64,000 nucleotides of DNA from Chthoniobacteraceae bacterium (GCA_947476045.1 CANJNZ010000003.1:44931-108930); one strand, 5' to 3'. Shown: positions 17,401 through 26,557, numbered from the stretch's first letter. Notes: generated from the letters alone by a model not told the origin. Numbers and translations are program-made.

Positions 17401-17708
17401 GCGCCGATGCGGAAAAGATGCTCACCGAGCGTGGCCGCATCGAGGCCGACGAACTCACGCGAATCCTTGAACAGCAGCGCCGCCGTGTGCTTGAGGAAAT
17501 GGGCCGCGCCGACGCCTTCCAGCTCGAACTCAAACTCGACGACGAGCGCAAGCAGCACGAGTCCAACCGCCGCTACTGGCAGCAATGGCTCGACAACATC
17601 GCCGGCGACCTCGACCGCGAGCCCGCACGCATCCGCGATTTCTACGCCGTCACGACCTCACGCGTGGAGCCGGTCGGCATCGCCTACCTTTGGCCCGTCA
17701 CGGGATAA
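14430..17708 (+). CDS. drmD: DrmD, SNF2-family helicase of class 1 DISARM
   Basis: The track start 14238 overlaps the ARPP-1 gene. The first sensible start after its stop is GTG 14430 (VLPRISYPII), giving about 1092 residues; a GTG near 14469 is also possible. Motifs: Walker A DDVGLGKTIEAG (near 160), DEAH box LLILDEAHH (near 270), SATPHNGHSNSF (motif III, near 308), helicase-C ATDAAREGINLQ and RLEQRNGRIDR (about 610-650), and a long helical C-terminal half. This is the architecture of DrmD, the class 1-specific SNF2 helicase of DISARM, which restricts phage DNA. The stop abuts the drmMI start, so the two are translationally coupled. The strong GC3 bias matches drmMI but not the inserted genes downstream. 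Confidence 0.92.
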   Translation: MLPRISYPIIQPLVAGAPTTPIETDTVESAAPEPGQVVRARTRTWLVEEVEPRRDGGGYTVVHLACVDDDAQGQMLEVIWEHELDARILNEEAWSSIGERGFDDARPFSAFLHTLRWNCVTATDPSLFQAPFRAGIRIDAYQLEPLRKALRLPRVNLFIADDVGLGKTIEAGLIATELLLRRRVREIVVAAPPSMLLQWKEELESRFGLVFEILDRAYIERVRRERGYSVNPWETFPRFLVSHKLLIDETYSGPMRNWLDNLRPGSLLILDEAHHAAPASGSRYAIDSRFTRAIRDLAARFEHRLFLSATPHNGHSNSFSALLELLDPQRFLRGVKVLKSNLDAVMVRRLKDDLREVLGEGFAIRKVVQVDIKGLPADAPELRLSRLLDEYRETRQLRLAGASKREQAEAMLVVSHLQQRLLSSIEAFARTLAVHRRTMERVWEKSAGATKANATAQLDEFDSDDERSALSEDEQQQLHERAVEAATAASSGDAARADIAKERALLDELAGIADAARSQPDARMRYLIGWIREHMCPGGKWNDLRVLIFTEYDDSRRYLVNMLRDALANTDHIEARIEVFHGPTPMEKREEIKRAFNEPTDRHPLRILVATDAAREGINLQAQCWNLFHFDVPWNPSRLEQRNGRIDRKLQPSPEVFCHYFVYEQRPEDAVLKALVRKTDTIRKELGSLAQVLEHRLSDTLRHGISHKAAAQIRASIEGEALDENQRAVAEEELEATRERHDALRKQVETLRNRINDARAWIGLDHDQLRDALSCSLEMLRAAPLTSVAAPAGEPARFAFPRLESTHIGGASWTPTLDTLRAPPREGPRDFQWRREAPIRPVIFDPPRGVDDTVVQLHLSHRVVQRLLGRFLAQGFVHHDLSRACFAQTRDAVPRVILLGRLALYGAGAVRLHEEILAVSAAWQPADARKNPLKPYARAADTKTRELLEDALRTGRGAPLSEKVQAQLLASVQADIRDLLPHLHTRGDEARADAEKMLTERGRIEADELTRILEQQRRRVLEEMGRADAFQLELKLDDERKQHESNRRYWQQWLDNIAGDLDREPARIRDFYAVTTSRVEPVGIAYLWPVTG

Positions 17709-20700
17709 ATGAGCCACAATCCCGCCATCGACGACCACCAAGCCTGGCTCGGATACCTCCAGCCGGACGGCCTCGTCGTATCCGCGGCGGCGCTCGTGGA
17801 CGCGCAGGCGATTCTTAATCGCGGGGAGTTCATCGCATTGCAGGAAAAGTTCACGCCGTTCGTCGGGCACGTTGCGCCGAAGTTCGGCGAGGACAAACCG
17901 CTCCCCGCCATCACCGACCTCCCGGCGTTCCTATGTGGATTCCTCGACTGGCCGGACGACTGCCTTGCTGCCGACATCCCCGAGTCGCTCAAGCTCGCGC
18001 TCGCCGAAGGCGAAACGCTCGCGCCCGACTTCACCTTCCGTGAGCCGAAGCCCGCCGACCCCGCGCGCCCGTGGCTCCTGCTCATCCAGCAGCTCCCGCC
18101 CGGCACCGACTTCGACGCGCGCACCTCCGCCGACGCCCGTTCGTGGGCCGCGTCCCCGGCGCAACGATTCGAGCGACTGCTACGCGGGGTCGAGGTGCCC
18201 ATCGGCCTGCTCAGCAACGCCACGCATCTACGCCTCATCTACGCCCCTCGCGGCGAAAACTCCGGCTCGCTCACGTTCCCCGTCGCCGCGATGGCCGAGA
18301 TCGCCGGGCGGCCCATTCTCGCCGCGCTGCACATGCTCCTCGGGCGCTACCGGCTGCTCGCGGCACCGCGCGAGAGCCGCCTCGCGGGGCTGCTCCAGCG
18401 CAGCCGCGATTACCAGTCCAGCGTCTCCACCGCGCTCGCCCGGCAGGTGCTCGATGCCCTTTACGAACTTCTCCGCGGCTTCGAGCACGCCCACGCGCAG
18501 ACCGGCGCCACGCTCCTGCGCGAAGTCCTCGAGAAAAACCCCGACGACATCTACGCCGGCCTCCTCAGCGTCCTCATGCGCCTCGTCTTCCTGCTCTATG
18601 CGGAAGACCGCGGCCTGCTCCCGGCCTCCGAGCTTTACGCCCGCGGTTACAGCATCCACGGCCTTTTCGAGCGGTTGCGCGAGGATGCGGAAAAATACCC
18701 CGACACCCTCGATCTCCGCTACGGCGCGTGGGCTCAGCTCTGCGTCCTCTTCCGGCTCATTCACGGCGGCTGCAAACACCCGCGCATGGCCATGCCCCCG
18801 CGGCGCGGCCACCTCTTCGACCCCGACCGCTATCCCTTTCTCGAAGGCCGGCCCACGCAGAGCGCCGCCATCAATCAGCAGCTTCCGCTCGTCAGCGACG
18901 GCACGCTCCACCGCGTCCTCTCGCGCCTGCTCATCCTCGATGGCGAACGCCTCAGCTACCGCACCCTCGACGTCGAGCAAATCGGCTCCGTCTATGAGAC
19001 CATGATGGGCTTCCGCATGGAAATCGCCCGCGGCCCGAGCATCGCGCTGCGTCCGGCAAAAAGCCACGGCGCACCCGTCGCCATCCCGCTCGACCAGCTC
19101 CTCGCCGAAAAGCCCGCAGAGCGCGCGAAGTGGCTCCGCGAGCGCACCGACCTGAAAATCGAAGGCCCCGCCGCCACGCGACTGCGCGACGCCGCCAGCC
19201 TCGAAGACCTCCTCGCGGCGCTGCAAAACCGCCTCGCGAAAAACGCGACGCCCGCGCTCGTCGCCCCCGGCGGCCTCCTGCTCCAGCCCAGCGACGAACG
19301 CCGCCGCTCCGGCTCCCACTACACGCCGCGCGCCCTCACCGGACCCATCGTGCGAAAGGCCCTCGCGCCCATTTTGGCAAAGCTATGCGGCGGCGACGTT
19401 CATTGGACGAAATGGGATGCTCCAGTGCCGCAGATGCCGGCCATCCCAAAACCAGAGGAAATCCTCGCCCTCAAAATCTGCGACCCCGCCATCGGCTCCG
19501 GCGCATTCGTCGTCGAGACCTGCCGCCAGCTTGCCGAGGCGCTCGTCGCCGCGTGGCGCGTCCACGGCGGCACGCCGCCGATTCCGCCGGATGAAGACGA
19601 ACTCCTCCTCGCCCGTCGCCTCGTCGCCCAGCGCTGCCTCTATGGCGTGGACCGCAACCCCATGGCCGTGGACCTCGCCAAGCTCTCCCTCTGGCTCGCC
19701 ACCCTCGCCCGCGACCACCCCTTCACCTTCCTCGACCACGCCATCCGCCCCGGCGACAGCCTCGTCGGCCTCAGCCGTGCCCAACTCCTCCGCTTCCACT
19801 GGCAGCCCCAGGCCCAGCTCTTCGCAGGAAGCAAAGAACTCATCACCGCCATCGAGAGCGCCACACGCGAACGCCGCGACATCCTCGCCATGACCGCGGA
19901 TGATCCCTACTCAGTCGAACTCAAGCGCGCGAAGCTCGCCAACGCCGACAGCGCCTTGGATTCAATCCGCCGCGCCGGCGACCTCTGCCTCGCCGCCTTC
20001 TTCATGGAGGAAAAAGACCGCGCCCGCGTGAATCGGCGCGACGACCACCTCCAGCGCCTCCTCGCCGCGCGCAGTGGCGATGTCGCCGAAATGCAGCGCA
20101 TCGTGCAAATCCTCCGCGAACTCCGCAGCGGCCCGCACCCCATCACCCCGTTTCATTGGGAAATCGAATACCCCGAAGTCTTCGACCGCGAGAATCCCGG
20201 CTTCGATGGCTTCGTCGGCAATCCGCCGTTCTTGGGTGGCCTCCGTGTCTCAAACATGCTCGGCATGCAGTTCTTTGGATACCTCATCGAAGCCTATCCT
20301 GGAGCTGGCCATCTGTGCGACCTAGTCGCCTACTTTTTCAGGCGAGTTTTTGCGTTACTCCGAGACCGGGGAACTTTCGGGTTAGTGGCAACCAACTCAA
20401 TCGCGCAGGGTGATACGCGCACCGGCGGATTGGCGTGGATATGCAGCCACGGGGGCCACATCTACCATGCGCACCGTCGGCAACGCTGGCCGGGTGAAGC
20501 GGCTGTGATGGTCTCATTCATTCACGTCTCCAAAGGCGAACCAGGTGAGCCAGTCATACTCGACGAGAAAGTTGTTCCGCGAATCACCGCTTACCTGTTC
20601 ACAAGTGGCGGCAACGCAGACCCATCTCGATTGGCAGGAATGAACGACCTCTTCTCACAAGGCACGAACATCCGAAGTTCGGGATTTCTCATTGGAGATG

Positions 20701-21755
20701 ACGATGAGGCGACTACGACGGACGAAATGAGGAGCCTTATTGCCGCCTCGCCTGCGAGTGAGTCACGTATTTTTCCATATTTGGGTGGCGAAGAAATCAA
20801 CAGCAGTCCTAACCAGCTACCGCGCCGGTTCGTAATCTACCTGAGCGACCTTCGGGAAGAGTCACAATTGCAAGCGTGGCCTGAGCTTACCGAAATCGTC
20901 CGAAAGAAGGTCAAACCAGAGCGAGACGCGCTTGGTGACAACCCGAACAATATTCCCCTGAAACGGCGCTGGTGGGCCTACCACGCTGACCGGCTTAGCT
21001 TCTACGCCGACCTCAAACGGGTGCTGGTGATGTCACAGGTGAGTGGTCACTTGGCTTTTACTTTTCAACCAACGAATCGGGTGTTCGGAAACACTCTCAA
21101 TATGTTTCGGATCGAGAAGGATGAAGGGTTTGCTGTGCTCCAGTCGCGCGTTCACGAGTCATGGGCGCGCTTTTTCGCCAGCACGATGAAGGACGACATG
21201 CGCTACACGCCGAGCGACTGCTTCGAGACCTTCCCATTCCCCGAGGGCTGGGCGAGCGACGGCGAACTGGAGGCGGCGGGGCGCGAATACTACGAAGCGC
21301 GCGCCGCGCTGATGGCGCGCACCGGCCAGGGCCTCACCGCCACCTACAACCGCTTCCACGACCCCGACTTTCAAAACGACCCCGACATCCGAAAGCTGCA
21401 CGAACTTCACGCCCGCATGGACGCCGCCGTCCTCCGCGCCTACCGCTGGCCCGACCTCCTCGACCGCTGCACCTGCGAATTCCTCCTCGAATACGAAGAC
21501 GACGAGGACGAATCCGAGACCGACGGCAAACCCCGCCGCCGCAAAAAGCCCTACCGCTACCGCTGGCCCGACCTCGTCCGCGACGAAGTCCTAGCCCGCC
21601 TCCTAGCCCTCAACGCCACCCGCGCCGAACAGGAACGCCTCACCGGAGCCACCGCCGAAGCCGGCAAAGCGAAAGGCAAGCGTCCCAAGAAATCCGCCAC
21701 GGCCCCCGCACAAACCGACCTCATCCCGCCACCACAGCGAGATTTGTTCGTATGA
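17709..21755 (+). CDS. drmMI: DrmMI, N6-adenine DNA methyltransferase of class 1 DISARM
   Basis: The ATG directly follows the drmD TAA. The 1348-residue product has SAM-binding motif I ICDPAIGSGAFVVE (near 589) preceded by SGSHYTPRALT, and the catalytic motif IV GNPPF (near 836), which define an N6-adenine methyltransferase of the large PglX/type IIG-like class. In DISARM it marks self DNA so that the DrmABC and DrmD parts spare it. The C-terminal end has an acidic-to-basic linker (EDDEDESETDGKPRRRKKP). Between about 20230 and 21150, just after NPPF, codon use drops from extreme GC3 to mixed, then returns. That segment is where target-recognition domains sit, so it looks like an exchanged specificity module. 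Confidence 0.92.
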   Translation: MSHNPAIDDHQAWLGYLQPDGLVVSAAALVDAQAILNRGEFIALQEKFTPFVGHVAPKFGEDKPLPAITDLPAFLCGFLDWPDDCLAADIPESLKLALAEGETLAPDFTFREPKPADPARPWLLLIQQLPPGTDFDARTSADARSWAASPAQRFERLLRGVEVPIGLLSNATHLRLIYAPRGENSGSLTFPVAAMAEIAGRPILAALHMLLGRYRLLAAPRESRLAGLLQRSRDYQSSVSTALARQVLDALYELLRGFEHAHAQTGATLLREVLEKNPDDIYAGLLSVLMRLVFLLYAEDRGLLPASELYARGYSIHGLFERLREDAEKYPDTLDLRYGAWAQLCVLFRLIHGGCKHPRMAMPPRRGHLFDPDRYPFLEGRPTQSAAINQQLPLVSDGTLHRVLSRLLILDGERLSYRTLDVEQIGSVYETMMGFRMEIARGPSIALRPAKSHGAPVAIPLDQLLAEKPAERAKWLRERTDLKIEGPAATRLRDAASLEDLLAALQNRLAKNATPALVAPGGLLLQPSDERRRSGSHYTPRALTGPIVRKALAPILAKLCGGDVHWTKWDAPVPQMPAIPKPEEILALKICDPAIGSGAFVVETCRQLAEALVAAWRVHGGTPPIPPDEDELLLARRLVAQRCLYGVDRNPMAVDLAKLSLWLATLARDHPFTFLDHAIRPGDSLVGLSRAQLLRFHWQPQAQLFAGSKELITAIESATRERRDILAMTADDPYSVELKRAKLANADSALDSIRRAGDLCLAAFFMEEKDRARVNRRDDHLQRLLAARSGDVAEMQRIVQILRELRSGPHPITPFHWEIEYPEVFDRENPGFDGFVGNPPFLGGLRVSNMLGMQFFGYLIEAYPGAGHLCDLVAYFFRRVFALLRDRGTFGLVATNSIAQGDTRTGGLAWICSHGGHIYHAHRRQRWPGEAAVMVSFIHVSKGEPGEPVILDEKVVPRITAYLFTSGGNADPSRLAGMNDLFSQGTNIRSSGFLIGDDDEATTTDEMRSLIAASPASESRIFPYLGGEEINSSPNQLPRRFVIYLSDLREESQLQAWPELTEIVRKKVKPERDALGDNPNNIPLKRRWWAYHADRLSFYADLKRVLVMSQVSGHLAFTFQPTNRVFGNTLNMFRIEKDEGFAVLQSRVHESWARFFASTMKDDMRYTPSDCFETFPFPEGWASDGELEAAGREYYEARAALMARTGQGLTATYNRFHDPDFQNDPDIRKLHELHARMDAAVLRAYRWPDLLDRCTCEFLLEYEDDEDESETDGKPRRRKKPYRYRWPDLVRDEVLARLLALNATRAEQERLTGATAEAGKAKGKRPKKSATAPAQTDLIPPPQRDLFV

Positions 21756-21816
21756 TATTTAAGCGTATTTTCCGCAAAAACATTGCCATGTCTAATTTCT
21801 TGACGATATTCGGAGC

Positions 21817-23154
21817 ATGATTCTGCAATTTTCAGTCTCAAACTTTCGTGCGTTTCGCAAGATGCAGACGCTGAATCTGGCCGCAAGCAACTACGACAAG
21901 ACGCTGCCGCAAAACTGCATCACGCCGGACCTACCCGGCCTGAAAGGTCGCCGGTGGGTCAAAGGAGCGGCGATTTACGGCCCCAACGCGAGCGGCAAGA
22001 GCAGTGTGCTCGAAGCGCTGCGGGCAATGGTGAATCTGGTGCGCAATTCGGCCAAAACGACAGACCCGAAGGAGCCCATCGCTGGCATCGAGCCGTTTGC
22101 CTTTGCGCCGGAAGCACTCACGGAACCAACTGGGTTCGGCCTCGTCTTCGTGAACGCTGGAGTGCGTTACGAATACCGGGTGGCGGCGACGCTCGATCGC
22201 GTCTGGCACGAGTCACTGCGGGCGTTCCCGGACAAATGGGAGCAGACTTGGTTCTGCCGGAACTGGAACCCGGAGACGGCGAGCTACGATTGGACTCCCG
22301 AGAAGCCATCCGGCTACAAGCGCGACCCGAAGCGCGAGGAATACACGCTGCCGAATGTGCTGTATCTCTCGAAGGCGGTGAGCCTCGGCGACACCCAGCT
22401 AGAGCCGGTGTTCGGCTGGTTCCGGGAGCGGCTTCGGTTTCTGGACTTGAGCGCAGGCGCGGGTTTCCACGGCTCATTTTCCATGGAGCAACTCGTGAAG
22501 CGGAGCCCGCTGGCACCGCGCATCATCGAGATGTTGCGCCATGCCGACCTCGGCGTCGCCGATGCGCGAGTGAAAGAGGTGGAAATGGCCAATCAAATCG
22601 CGGAGCAGGTATTGCTACAGTTGCCGGAACCGGCGCGTGCGCAGGCGGCCACGAACAAGTGGGTGCAGCCTGAATTGCTGCACAACGTCCCCGGCACGGA
22701 ACCGATGCCGCTGCCGTGGGAGCGCGAGTCCGTCGGCACGCAGCGCTATTTTGATCTCGCTGGCCCCTGGCTGGACATCATGGCGAAGGGCTTCGTGGTG
22801 TGCATTGACGAACTGGAGACCTCAATGCACCCGCTGATGGTGCGTGAACTACTGCGGCTGATGTTCAGTGCGGAGGAAAATGCGAGCGGCGCGCAGCTCA
22901 TTTTCACTACGCACAACCCGCTGCTGCTCGACCCAACGCTGTTGCGGCGTGATCAGGTGTGGTTTACGGACAAGGACGAGAAGAGCGAAGCTTACGTGTA
23001 TGCTCTCGCAGACTATGCGCCGCGCAAGGGCGAGTCGCTGGTGCGCGGCTATCTCGCCGGGCGTTACGGTGCGGTGCCGTTCATCCCGGAGGGGTTGCTC
23101 GGTTCTTTTCCAGCGATCGAGGAGGCAACGAAAGGAGGCGGCGATGAGCATTGA
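21817..23154 (+). CDS. rloA: RloA-like AAA15-family ATPase
   Basis: This 445-residue protein begins MILQFSVSNFRAF, the usual SMC/RecF-like opening of the AAA15 (COG1106) family, then Walker A GAAIYGPNASGKSS (near 48-61). The C-terminal part contains the Walker B FVVCIDELETSMHP (near 327), a switch TTHNPLLLD (near 365) and the conserved tail Y-L-x-G-R-Y-G-A-V-P. Such ATPases pair with TOPRIM/RloB effectors in RloAB, AbiL and PARIS-like defence modules, sensing phage factors and releasing or activating the nuclease. It starts 61 nt after drmMI and overlaps the RloB gene by 11 nt. GC is somewhat lower than drmD/drmMI, consistent with a separate origin. Confidence 0.85.
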   Translation: MILQFSVSNFRAFRKMQTLNLAASNYDKTLPQNCITPDLPGLKGRRWVKGAAIYGPNASGKSSVLEALRAMVNLVRNSAKTTDPKEPIAGIEPFAFAPEALTEPTGFGLVFVNAGVRYEYRVAATLDRVWHESLRAFPDKWEQTWFCRNWNPETASYDWTPEKPSGYKRDPKREEYTLPNVLYLSKAVSLGDTQLEPVFGWFRERLRFLDLSAGAGFHGSFSMEQLVKRSPLAPRIIEMLRHADLGVADARVKEVEMANQIAEQVLLQLPEPARAQAATNKWVQPELLHNVPGTEPMPLPWERESVGTQRYFDLAGPWLDIMAKGFVVCIDELETSMHPLMVRELLRLMFSAEENASGAQLIFTTHNPLLLDPTLLRRDQVWFTDKDEKSEAYVYALADYAPRKGESLVRGYLAGRYGAVPFIPEGLLGSFPAIEEATKGGGDEH

Positions 23155-23887
23155 GGGGGGCTACGACAAGGACTGGTGGAAAGCGGCGAAGGCGATGAGC
23201 CTCGAACGCGCCGCACACGCGAAAGCCGCGGCAAGTGGAGTCAATGCGGGCGATGCCTTTCTCGTGGTGACCGAGGGCACGGTAACTGAGCCGGTCTATT
23301 TTGAACTGCTGCGCACGGACCTCCAATTGGCAGCAGTGCGGATTCGCATCGAGCCGGGCAAGCACTCGGACCCACGCCATGTGATTGAGACGGCGGCGGG
23401 CGAAGTGAAAGAGCAAGCGCGCCGGGCGAGGAAAGGTCTGCTCGGCAACACGGAGCCGGCGAAGTTCGACCACGTATGGGCGGTGATTGATACGGATGTC
23501 GCTGTGCGTAACGGATTCTGGAACGAAGTCGAAACGCTGGCCCGCACTCGCAAGGTGAAGCTGGCCCATTCGACGCCGTGCTTCGAGTATTGGCTGCTGC
23601 TGCACATCCAGGGGCTGACGACGCGAGGCGACCTCGTGAATGGGGACGCAGCGAAGAGCGCGGTAAAACACGAGCTTGGACAAGACTACTCGACCAACGA
23701 GGAGACGGCACGGGCGGTGATGCCGCTGTTCGTTCCCAAATGGCCGGAAGCAGTGGTGCATGGTGAAACGGTGCGGACATACCACGCCGCGGCTGCGACT
23801 CCGAAACCAGCGAATCCCTCGACCGAAGTGTGCGCGCTGGTGCGCGCTTTGAACGACAGTGCGCCGGCACATTTGCGAAAACTGTAA
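23144..23887 (+). CDS. rloB: RloB-family protein, probable effector partner of the ATPase
   Basis: The ATG at 23144 has a good Shine-Dalgarno (AAAGGAGG) and overlaps the 3' end of the ATPase gene. The 247-residue product shows the RloB pattern: LVVTEGTVTEPVYFELLR (E-G-x-x-x-E-P-x-Y-F, near 42-58), WAVIDTDV with the D-x-D strand (near 112), and STPCFEYWLLLH (near 140). This is a TOPRIM-like arrangement (Glu then Asp-x-Asp) expected to bind divalent metal and cut nucleic acid. RloB proteins are found with anticodon-nuclease-linked or restriction loci. The position right behind an AAA15 ATPase fits a two-gene toxin-type module nested in DISARM. Track ORF 22868 is the same frame with a spurious upstream extension. 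Confidence 0.82.
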   Translation: MSIEGGYDKDWWKAAKAMSLERAAHAKAAASGVNAGDAFLVVTEGTVTEPVYFELLRTDLQLAAVRIRIEPGKHSDPRHVIETAAGEVKEQARRARKGLLGNTEPAKFDHVWAVIDTDVAVRNGFWNEVETLARTRKVKLAHSTPCFEYWLLLHIQGLTTRGDLVNGDAAKSAVKHELGQDYSTNEETARAVMPLFVPKWPEAVVHGETVRTYHAAAATPKPANPSTEVCALVRALNDSAPAHLRKL

Positions 23888-23893
23888 TTGACC

Positions 23894-26017
23894 ATGGACG
23901 AACCGAAACCGCTCGACAGCCTCTTTAAGGAAAAAATTTTCCGCATCCCGGATTACCAGCGAGGCTACGCCTGGCAACGGGAACAACTGAAGGCATTCTG
24001 GGAAGACCTCGTGAATCTTTCCGACGGCCGCTCGCACTACACCGGCGTGCTCACGCTGACGGGGATTCCTCGGGTGCCGGAGACCGAAAAAGAATTCTGG
24101 CTCGAGGAAGACCACAACTACCGCGTGTATCACATCGTGGACGGCCAGCAGCGGCTCACCACGTTCATCATCTTCGTGCAGGCGTTCGTGGAATTCGTGA
24201 AGGCGCTGCCGGAGAATGCGGGCAAGACGGACGAGGCGATTTACCTCACCGACACGCAGAATGTGGCCGACGTGCAGCGGCGGTTTCTTTTCAAGGTGAA
24301 ACCCACGGGCGACCAGTTCCGCACCTACAAGTTTGGCTACACCGAGGACAATCCGAGCTACGACTATCTCCGGCACCGAATCCTCGGCGAGCCCGGCGGC
24401 GCATCGGTGCAGGAGACGTTTTACACGTTGAATCTGAGCAACGCGAAACGCTACTTCGCCGAACAACTCGCGGAAATGCACGCGCAGGAGGGCGTGCCGG
24501 GCATTCAGGACATCTACAAGAAGCTGACCAAGCGCTTTCTCTTCAACGAATACATCATCAAGGACGAGTTCGACGTGTTCGTGGCCTTTGAGACCATGAA
24601 CAACCGGGGCAAGAAGCTCTCCGACCTCGAGCTGCTGAAGAATCGTCTCATTTACCTCACCACGCTCTACTCGGACGACGAGCTGGACGCCGCCTCGCGG
24701 CAGAACCTGCGGGAAACCATCAACGATGCGTGGAAGGAGGTTTATAAGCAGCTCGGTCGAAACAAGAGCGCGCCGCTGAACGACGACGATTTCCTGCGGG
24801 CGCACTGGATTCTCTACTACAAATACTCCCGCAAGACCGGTCAGGACTACATCCGGTATCTGCTGGATGAGCAGTTCACGCCGCAGCGCGTGCATAAAAA
24901 GGTCGAGCGCGAAGTGACGCTGGAAACGCCGGAGGAATCGCGCGACGAAACGGAGTTGGAGGAGGAGGCTGAGGACGTGGCGGAAGGCGAGACTGTCACT
25001 GTCGCGCGAGCGGACCTCTCGCCGACGGAGATTCGCGACTACGTGTTGAGCCTCAAGACCTGTGCGGTTCACTGGTTCAACTCGTTCTTCCCGGCCCTGT
25101 CCGAGGAACTGAACGCCGAGGAACAGCGTTGGGTTGAATCCCTCAACCGCATCGGCATCGCCTATTTCCGCCCGCTGGTGATGGCCATCCTCAAGAGCGA
25201 CCTGCCAAGCGCCGAGCGAGTCCGGGCCGTGCAGGCCATCGAACGGTTCATCTTCATCGTGTTTCGGATGAACAAGGAACCGGCGAACTACGGCAGCAGC
25301 GAATTTTACCGGATGGTGCGGACATTCGACCGCGGCGAGTCGGGCGTTGATGAACTGCTCGCGGAACTCGAATCGCGGATGGCCTACACATTCGATGGAG
25401 CAACCGGCGTCTTTAACAACCGGACGTTCTTCGCGAGGTCGGAAAAACGATTGAAGGGCGGCGGCGGGTATTACTGGTGGCCAGCCCTGCGCTACTTCCT
25501 CTTTGAATACGAAATCAGCCTGCTCGCAGGCAGCAGGCAGGCGAAGGTGAGCTGGGACGAATTGAAAAAGAGCGAGCGAGACATGCTCTCGATTGAACAC
25601 ATTTTCCCACAGACGCCCACGCCCGGCTGGGAAGCCGCTTTCAACAGCGTGCCGCCGGAATGTTGGGTGAACTACCAGACTGCGCTCGGCAACCTCCTGG
25701 TCCTCTCGCACTCGATTAACTCCTCGCTGCAAAACGATGACTTTGCAGACAAGAAGCAGCCGAAACACGACGCCGACGGAAATAAGACCCGCAACGGCTA
25801 CGCAGACGGCTCTCATTCCGAGATCGAAGTAGCCGCCAACGCAACTTGGGGACCTGACGAAATCCGCGACCGCAGCCTGAAGCTGCTGAAGTTTCTCGAA
25901 GAACGCTGGGACATTGATTTCGGCGCCGATGAGACACGCCTCAAACTTTCGTTCCTTTGGTTTGAGGAACCCACCGCTGCCCAGCCGAGCGAGCAGCCAC
26001 CGGCAAACTCCCAGTGA
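23894..26017 (+). CDS. GmrSD-like DUF262-DUF1524 nuclease
   Basis: The preferred start is the ATG at 23894 (MDEPKPLDSLF); the track uses the TTG two codons earlier. The product has 707 residues. The DUF262 (GmrS-like) domain has IPDYQRGYAWQ (near 17-27) and the hallmark DGQQRLTT (near 85), which form the nucleotide-binding/hydrolysis site. The C-terminal DUF1524 part has SIEHIFPQ (near 570) and NYQTALGNLLVLSHSINSS, the His-Me-type nuclease motif. Fused DUF262-DUF1524 proteins are modification-dependent (type IV) restriction enzymes of the GmrSD family that attack DNA with glucosylated or otherwise modified cytosine. Having this inside DISARM would cover phages that escape by modifying their DNA. 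Substrate preference is not readable here. Confidence 0.88.
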   Translation: MDEPKPLDSLFKEKIFRIPDYQRGYAWQREQLKAFWEDLVNLSDGRSHYTGVLTLTGIPRVPETEKEFWLEEDHNYRVYHIVDGQQRLTTFIIFVQAFVEFVKALPENAGKTDEAIYLTDTQNVADVQRRFLFKVKPTGDQFRTYKFGYTEDNPSYDYLRHRILGEPGGASVQETFYTLNLSNAKRYFAEQLAEMHAQEGVPGIQDIYKKLTKRFLFNEYIIKDEFDVFVAFETMNNRGKKLSDLELLKNRLIYLTTLYSDDELDAASRQNLRETINDAWKEVYKQLGRNKSAPLNDDDFLRAHWILYYKYSRKTGQDYIRYLLDEQFTPQRVHKKVEREVTLETPEESRDETELEEEAEDVAEGETVTVARADLSPTEIRDYVLSLKTCAVHWFNSFFPALSEELNAEEQRWVESLNRIGIAYFRPLVMAILKSDLPSAERVRAVQAIERFIFIVFRMNKEPANYGSSEFYRMVRTFDRGESGVDELLAELESRMAYTFDGATGVFNNRTFFARSEKRLKGGGGYYWWPALRYFLFEYEISLLAGSRQAKVSWDELKKSERDMLSIEHIFPQTPTPGWEAAFNSVPPECWVNYQTALGNLLVLSHSINSSLQNDDFADKKQPKHDADGNKTRNGYADGSHSEIEVAANATWGPDEIRDRSLKLLKFLEERWDIDFGADETRLKLSFLWFEEPTAAQPSEQPPANSQ

Positions 26018-26325
26018 AGATACCACATTTAACCCATCCCGAGCGAAGCGAGTTCTATCCGGTCATCCGCGAAGCTCTTCAGGTGGCCGTTGGCCGCTGG
26101 CCAGTTACGATGAAGTTACGTAAAAAGGGTGGCTATGCCGCCTCAGCAACAGTGCGCATCGCGAATGTGACGGAGAAAGAATTCGATACAGACCGGGAAC
26201 TTCGTGATTTGACGCGCTTTCCTGCCCGAGTCCGGGCCGCCGTCACGGCGCTGCGGGATGGGGGCTGTGCCGGTTCGTTCAAAATCAGTCACGAGGACGG
26301 CACTCTAACCATTGTTCCAGTATGA
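26014..26325 (+). CDS. Small unknown protein coupled to the DUF262 nuclease
   Basis: The start GTG at 26014 overlaps the DUF262 stop (GTGA), which fixes it by translational coupling. The 103-residue product is basic and mixed alpha/beta (RWPVTMKLRKKGGYAASATV ... GGCAGSFKISHEDGTLTIVPV). I know no matching domain. The overlap suggests it works with, or controls, the nuclease encoded before it. It ends about 230 nt before the likely start of the large ATPase gene, the widest gap in the cargo block, so it probably closes one module. Confidence 0.6.
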   Translation: MKIPHLTHPERSEFYPVIREALQVAVGRWPVTMKLRKKGGYAASATVRIANVTEKEFDTDRELRDLTRFPARVRAAVTALRDGGCAGSFKISHEDGTLTIVPV

Positions 26326-26557
26326 TAAAGCGCACGCTTTCACACTCGCCAGGCGGTGACGTTTTCGGCTGATAGAACTCTCCACTTTTACCATGCTACA
26401 GGAACTTCCGCCTTGCTATCCTTGGAGCGCCGAGAGGCCGCTTTGCCCGGTGCTACAAGACTCCGCCGTTTGGCTGAAAGTTTTCGCTTCATCGCTCATG
26501 CGCCGCATGGCCAAGAAGTCGCTGCGCGCCTGCAAATACAATGGAGTAGTGCCCACG

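Noticed and set aside
18228-19319. 363-codon minus-strand ORF and similar frames over drmD/drmMI
   Set aside because: Shadows caused by extreme codon bias; Ala/Glu/Arg-rich translations without domains.
23081-26026. 981-codon antisense ORF (minus strand)
   Set aside because: It lies opposite rloB and the DUF262 gene. High GC3 on the sense strand leaves few antisense stops; its protein has no recognisable motif.
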